Positions 13,899 through 16,917 of a stretch of 16,917 bases of DNA are shown here, one piece after another. The DNA comes from an uncultured Bacilli bacterium. GTDB lineage: Bacteria; Bacillota_I; Bacilli_A; RF39; UBA660. The stretch covers positions 1 to 16,917 of the forward strand of contig CANQOH010000028.1 of assembly GCA_947625425.1 (NCBI GenBank). Direction: 5' to 3'. Each line of letters starts with the position of its first letter. Position 1 is the first letter of the stretch. Under the pieces are notes generated by a model. The model did not search any database. It was not told the origin of the DNA and saw only the letters and a program-made list of their open reading frames with translations. A program made the translations under genes and the position numbers.

Positions 13899-13921
13899 AA
13901 AGCTTAATATTAAGCTTTTTT
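13897..13921 (+). terminator. Rho-independent terminator after the lipoprotein gene
   Basis: AAAAAGCTTA (13897-13906) pairs with TAAGCTTTTT (13911-13920) around a small ATAT loop, ending in a T-tract. It overlaps the stop codon. Confidence 0.88.
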
Positions 13922-13945
13922 CTTTTTAATTAAATACTTTTGTAT

Positions 13946-13951
13946 TATAAT
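13946..13951 (+). promoter_or_regulatory. -10 box of the HD hydrolase gene at 13980
   Basis: TATAAT at 13946-13951 would start transcription near 13958. The -35 region (TTTTTA at 13923-13928, 17 bases upstream) is poor. The position argues against TTG 13956 as the start codon. Confidence 0.5.
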
Positions 13952-13979
13952 AAATTTGTTAATAAACTGGAGGATTACT

Positions 13980-14555
13980 ATGCAAGAAATTATTAATAAA
14001 GTATATGAAGAAGTAAAAAGAAGATGTGAAGCTAAAACTAATTTTTACGGTATGGGTGCTTGGGATCATCATATTGAACTTGTTTATAAGTTAGCAGTTG
14101 CTAACAGTAAAAAATATGGTGCTGATAAAGATATTGTTGCTTTAGCTGCTCTTTTACATGATATCGCATCAGTTACTAATAAAGATTATACTGAAGAACA
14201 TCATATTATTGGAGCTAAAATAGCTGAAGAACTATTAACTGAATATGGTTTAGAAAAAGATAAAATAGAATTAATTAAAAAATGTATCTTAAATCATCGT
14301 GGAAGTCGTCTAGCCAAGAAGACAACTCCTGAAGAAATATGTCTAGCTGATAGTGATGCTATGGCTCATTTCTATAGCATTCCATCTCTTCTAAGAATGG
14401 TTTATGCTGAAAAGAAATTATCTATTGATGAAGGAGCTAAATTTGTTCTAGATAAACTAACAAGAAGCTATAACAAACTAAGTGATCAAGGTAAAAAACT
14501 AGTATCTAAAAGATATGAAGCTGCTAAATTATTCTTAGCTAATGACATAAATTAA
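13980..14555 (+). CDS. HD-domain metal-dependent phosphohydrolase
   Basis: A soluble 191-residue HD-superfamily protein. The ligand series is complete: WDHH (His30/His31), LLHDIA (His60-Asp61), EEHH (His74/His75), ILNH (His106) and LADSDAMAHF (Asp124 or Asp126). The extra His positions suggest a two-metal site, as in HD proteins that hydrolyse nucleotides or cyclic phosphates. The substrate is not identifiable by eye. The frame opens at TTG 13956, but GGAGG at 13969-13973 lies 6 bases before ATG 13980, which is taken as the start. Unlike the HD protein at 5448, the His-Asp doublet is intact. No terminator separates it from the next gene. Confidence 0.88.
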   Translation: MQEIINKVYEEVKRRCEAKTNFYGMGAWDHHIELVYKLAVANSKKYGADKDIVALAALLHDIASVTNKDYTEEHHIIGAKIAEELLTEYGLEKDKIELIKKCILNHRGSRLAKKTTPEEICLADSDAMAHFYSIPSLLRMVYAEKKLSIDEGAKFVLDKLTRSYNKLSDQGKKLVSKRYEAAKLFLANDIN

Positions 14556-14599
14556 GACTATGATAAATCTCTTAAAAATGATAAAATTATAATAAGAAG

Positions 14600-15487
14600 A
14601 TGATATATATGCAAAGAAAATATAAAGGTATTACAATTCCATACCATTATACAAATAAAAAAGCTAATTACACTTGTTATATCTATAATGATCAAGAGTA
14701 CTTAGATTTAAATTCACTATTCCAAGACTTTCTTGGTTTATATCTAACATATCATTATGAAGCCAAAGATAAACTTTATGAAGTTCATAACTTAAGTGAA
14801 GTCTTAGAAGCCCTATTAAAAAATAAAGATACTTTTAAAATTCCTAAAGAATATCAAGAAGAGTATAGTGAAGAAGAATTAAAATATATCAAAGGTTTAC
14901 AAAAATGTTTAATCAATGATACCTTAAAAATAGCTTATGATAAGAATCGTGAATTTAATAAAAAAGATTATCCAAGCACTAAAAGTTATAATATGGCTTT
15001 AGAAGTCTATGATAAGTATCGTAGAGTAGTTATTCCTAAAAAAGTTAATTTATATAATCATAGCTATTATGTCGTAGCTGGTGAATATTTTGAATCTATT
15101 TATCATGCTCTAGATTATGTTTATAATGATAATTTATATTATCAATTTGGTGGTACTAAAAAAGAAAACAATCGTAATCATCTTCATTCTCATTCTTTTG
15201 ATGATTTAATTAGTTTAATCTTTTCTAATTCTGAAGAATTTAAAATCCATGTATTTCAAAGACAATATTATAGTAGACAAGAATTAGATTTCTTAACTAA
15301 ACTTGCTACTAAATTAAAAAAAATGAATTTCCATAGTATTAAATTTAATCCTGATAAAATAGAGTATGAAGAATACTGGTATCTAAAAGATGAAAAGAAA
15401 TTCTTTAAACTTTTAATAAATAACATCAGATGGCATCGTCTAAATAAGCAATATGAAAAAGATGTCTTAGAAAGTCATAAAATATAA
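14600..15487 (+). CDS. Unrecognised protein, 295 residues
   Basis: Family not recognised. It is a very Tyr-, Lys- and Asn-rich soluble protein. Residues 12-50 look beta-rich (ITIPYHYTNKKANYTCYIYN), and a second similar segment at about 150-180 (KVNLYNHSYYVVAGEYFESI) suggests an internal duplication. An HLHSHSFDDLISLIF stretch (about 195-209) could be a metal-binding or simply a polar loop. The start is uncertain: ATG 14600 and ATG 14609 are in frame, and neither has a good SD. TATAAT at 14588-14593 would place the transcript start almost on ATG 14600. It may instead be co-transcribed with the HD gene 44 bases upstream. A terminator follows directly. Confidence 0.78.
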   Translation: MIYMQRKYKGITIPYHYTNKKANYTCYIYNDQEYLDLNSLFQDFLGLYLTYHYEAKDKLYEVHNLSEVLEALLKNKDTFKIPKEYQEEYSEEELKYIKGLQKCLINDTLKIAYDKNREFNKKDYPSTKSYNMALEVYDKYRRVVIPKKVNLYNHSYYVVAGEYFESIYHALDYVYNDNLYYQFGGTKKENNRNHLHSHSFDDLISLIFSNSEEFKIHVFQRQYYSRQELDFLTKLATKLKKMNFHSIKFNPDKIEYEEYWYLKDEKKFFKLLINNIRWHRLNKQYEKDVLESHKI

Positions 15488-15511
15488 TAAGTACACCCCG
15501 TACTTATTTTT
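15486..15511 (+). terminator. Rho-independent terminator
   Basis: AATAAGTAC (15486-15494) pairs with GTACTTATT (15500-15508) around ACCCC, followed by T to 15511. It starts within the stop codon. Confidence 0.88.
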
Positions 15512-15514
15512 CTA

Positions 15515-15523
15515 TGGTAAAAT
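15515..15523 (+). promoter_or_regulatory. Extended -10 promoter of the AraC-family gene
   Basis: TGGTAAAAT joins a TG extension to TAAAAT (15518-15523), preceded by TA as in the csp promoter (TATGG before both). No -35 is evident. AGGTG (15530-15534) precedes ATG 15540. Confidence 0.55.
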
Positions 15524-15539
15524 AAATATAGGTGATTAT

Positions 15540-16355
15540 ATGAATATCTATGCTTCATTAAATAAAATAACAGAATATATTGATCATCATTTAGAAGAGA
15601 AGATTGATTATAATAAATTAGCTATGATGTTAGGTGTTAATTCTTATACTATGCAAAGAATATTTTCTTTATTAACCAATGTCACTTTAACTGAATATAT
15701 CCGAAAAAGAAGATTATCTGTTGCAGGTGAAGAATTATATAATGGTAATGATAAAATAATGGATATTGCTATTAAGTATTGTTATGATAATGCCACTTCT
15801 TTTTCTCGTGCTTTTGAACAATTTCATGGTATTAAACCAAGTCAAGTAACTAAAGAAAGTAAACTTAAGATTTTTCCAAGAATTACTTTTGATGAAAATA
15901 TACCTATTACAACTGAAATACCATATGAAATAATCGAATTACCAGAACTTACATTATATGGTTGTAAGAAAGATACTGATAATGATCATATTAATGCTGA
16001 TGCTCCAAATTTCTTCCATGAATGTTTAGTAAAATACGAAAAAGACTACGGTGATATTCCTTATGCTATGACTACTTACAGTGATTTAGAACGTGAACAT
16101 TGTAATGCTTATTGGATATTATATGATAAAGAAATACCTGGCTTAGAAAAGATAATTATTCCATCTAGTAAATACGTAAAATTTAAAATAGATAATCAAT
16201 CTCCTAATGATATTCAAGCCGTGACTAATAAATTTTATTTAGAATTCTTCCCAAGTTCTAATTTAAACTTTTCTGACGCTCCTGAACTAGAATACTATCA
16301 CGATGATATAACTGAGTTTTTAGTACCACTTCAAACTGACAAAACTGGTAACTAA
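15540..16355 (+). CDS. AraC-family regulator with GyrI-like effector domain
   Basis: A DNA-binding transcription regulator of 271 residues. The N-terminal AraC/XylS domain holds two helix-turn-helix motifs: about 22-44 (NKLAMMLGVNSYTMQRIFSLL) and 72-97 (MDIAIKYCYDNATSFSRAFEQFHG followed by KPSQV). Residues of about 125-265 match the GyrI-like small-molecule-binding fold (YEIIELPELTLYGCKKDT, later FKIDNQSPNDIQAVTNKFYLEFFPSS, and the LEYY-x-DD end). This HTH-first, GyrI-last order is that of Rob and related drug- or stress-responsive activators. AGGTG gives the start. It has its own extended -10 promoter and terminator. Its target is unknown; no transporter gene is next to it in the visible part. 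Confidence 0.92.
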   Translation: MNIYASLNKITEYIDHHLEEKIDYNKLAMMLGVNSYTMQRIFSLLTNVTLTEYIRKRRLSVAGEELYNGNDKIMDIAIKYCYDNATSFSRAFEQFHGIKPSQVTKESKLKIFPRITFDENIPITTEIPYEIIELPELTLYGCKKDTDNDHINADAPNFFHECLVKYEKDYGDIPYAMTTYSDLEREHCNAYWILYDKEIPGLEKIIIPSSKYVKFKIDNQSPNDIQAVTNKFYLEFFPSSNLNFSDAPELEYYHDDITEFLVPLQTDKTGN

Positions 16356-16369
16356 AAAGTCAGTTTTTT
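16333..16369 (+). terminator. Rho-independent terminator after the AraC-family gene
   Basis: AAACTGAC (16333-16340) pairs with GTCAGTTT (16359-16366), with T to 16369. The 5' arm is inside the end of the gene. A nearby AAAACTG (16341-16347) can pair with the same 3' region (16361-16367), giving an alternative shorter hairpin. Confidence 0.7.
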
Positions 16370-16384
16370 CTTTTTTGTCTATTT

Positions 16385-16390
16385 TATAAT
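16385..16390 (+). promoter_or_regulatory. -10 box upstream of the last gene
   Basis: TATAAT at 16385-16390 lies 20 bases before the ATG at 16411, with AGGTGAT (16400-16406) between. The -35 region is only a T-rich stretch, so the promoter is tentative. Confidence 0.45.
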
Positions 16391-16410
16391 GCTAATATGA
16401 GGTGATGTTT

Positions 16411-16917
16411 ATGGGGTTCTCATCCGAAATATTTTTAACTAAAAATAATCTAACTAAAGAAGAATGGCAAAATTTTATTAATATAATATCTAATTATATT
16501 GGTTTATTTAACCATTGGACTTTAACTATTAAAATAGAACAAAATAAAATAAGATATTTTATCAATACTAAAAATAAATTACCAGCTACAATCAATAATT
16601 TAGATTCATTTATTCTATCTGAATGTCCACCATTAGCTAAATTTACTTATTACTTATCATTACCAATGTATTTTAATATCGGTAGTAGTTTATTAGATGT
16701 CTATAATTATTGTGAAATAAAAAATATTGGTCTTATTAAAGAAGTAAAAATATTTTTTTGTAAAATAGGTACAGATAAAATCTTATCTAAGACTCATTTA
16801 TATATTCAAACTAATGATATAGTCTTTAAAACTAAAATGTTATTATCAATACCAGCTAACTTATTAAGTATTAATTTTGCTACTAATAAAAGATTTACTT
16901 ATAAAAGTGTTCCTAAG
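16411..16917 (+). CDS. Unrecognised protein, N-terminal 169 residues (runs off window)
   Basis: An open frame of 169 codons reaches the window end with no stop, so the gene is partial at its 3' end. It starts MGFSSEIFLTKNNLTKEEWQ with a good ribosome binding site (AGGTGAT, 16400-16406). No signal peptide is seen. The visible part looks alpha/beta with repeated strand-like segments (HWTLTIKIEQNKIRYFI, KEVKIFFCKIG, LYIQTNDIVFKTKML). It lies after the AraC-family regulator's terminator and appears to have its own promoter. Family not recognised; the missing C-terminal part would be needed to assign it. Confidence 0.85.
   Translation, partial: MGFSSEIFLTKNNLTKEEWQNFINIISNYIGLFNHWTLTIKIEQNKIRYFINTKNKLPATINNLDSFILSECPPLAKFTYYLSLPMYFNIGSSLLDVYNYCEIKNIGLIKEVKIFFCKIGTDKILSKTHLYIQTNDIVFKTKMLLSIPANLLSINFATNKRFTYKSVPK

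Noticed and set aside
13956..13979. TTG start for the HD hydrolase
   Set aside because: GGAGG (13969-13973) is correctly placed for ATG 13980, and TTG 13956 is too close to the -10 box to have a ribosome binding site.
14552..14574. Terminator between the HD gene and the gene at 14600
   Set aside because: TTAAGA/TCTTAA can pair, but the stem is 6 A-T-rich pairs with an 11-base loop and no T-tract.

Overview
The window is very AT-rich bacterial DNA with dense, mostly co-oriented genes, AGGAGG-type ribosome binding sites, TTGACA/TATAAT promoters, Rho-independent terminators and a T-box leader. This points to a low-GC Gram-positive bacterium (Bacillota), most like the small-genome uncultured gut Bacilli such as the RF39-type lineages; that placement is an inference. 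An alanine racemase and an NlpC/P60 peptidoglycan hydrolase argue for a walled cell rather than a wall-less mollicute. All 17 complete main genes stop with TAA or TAG and none with TGA. No mobile element, CRISPR array, tRNA or rRNA gene was seen.

Layout. (1) 1-1407: 3' end of a T-box riboswitch and an archaeal-type aspartyl(asparaginyl)-tRNA synthetase. (2) 1408-2825: two unrecognised genes, each with its own promoter. (3) 2824-8045: a tightly spaced six-gene run: a possible ADP-ribosyltransferase-like protein, a transglutaminase-like protein, alanine racemase, an HD-domain hydrolase, a sigma-factor-like protein carrying four N-terminal helix-turn-helix-like repeats, and a small unrecognised protein. 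(4) 8046-8487: a cold-shock gene followed by a foldable 3' RNA and a terminator. (5) 8486-10048: a histidyl-tRNA synthetase gene preceded by a short open reading frame for a His-rich leader peptide, a ladder of mutually competing RNA helices and a terminator, ending in a convergent terminator. (6) 10039-10854, minus strand: an unrecognised gene. (7) 10945-13921: a protein with a WXG100-like N-terminus and an NlpC/P60 C-terminus, then a lipoprotein built of six repeats of about 94 residues. (8) 13946-16917: an HD-domain hydrolase, an unrecognised gene, an AraC-family regulator with a GyrI-like domain, and the start of a further gene that runs off the window.

The most notable signal is the hisS leader at 8486-8727. 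Bacillota usually sense uncharged tRNA upstream of hisS with a T-box. Here there is no T-box; instead a promoter drives a 19-codon reading frame (MLELLNLHVHHHNNRHLFK, five His codons), overlapping helices and a terminator. That is the layout of ribosome-mediated attenuation. The same window thus carries two ways of sensing amino-acid supply for two tRNA synthetases. The second notable object is the sigma-like protein with four tandem DNA-binding-like repeats.
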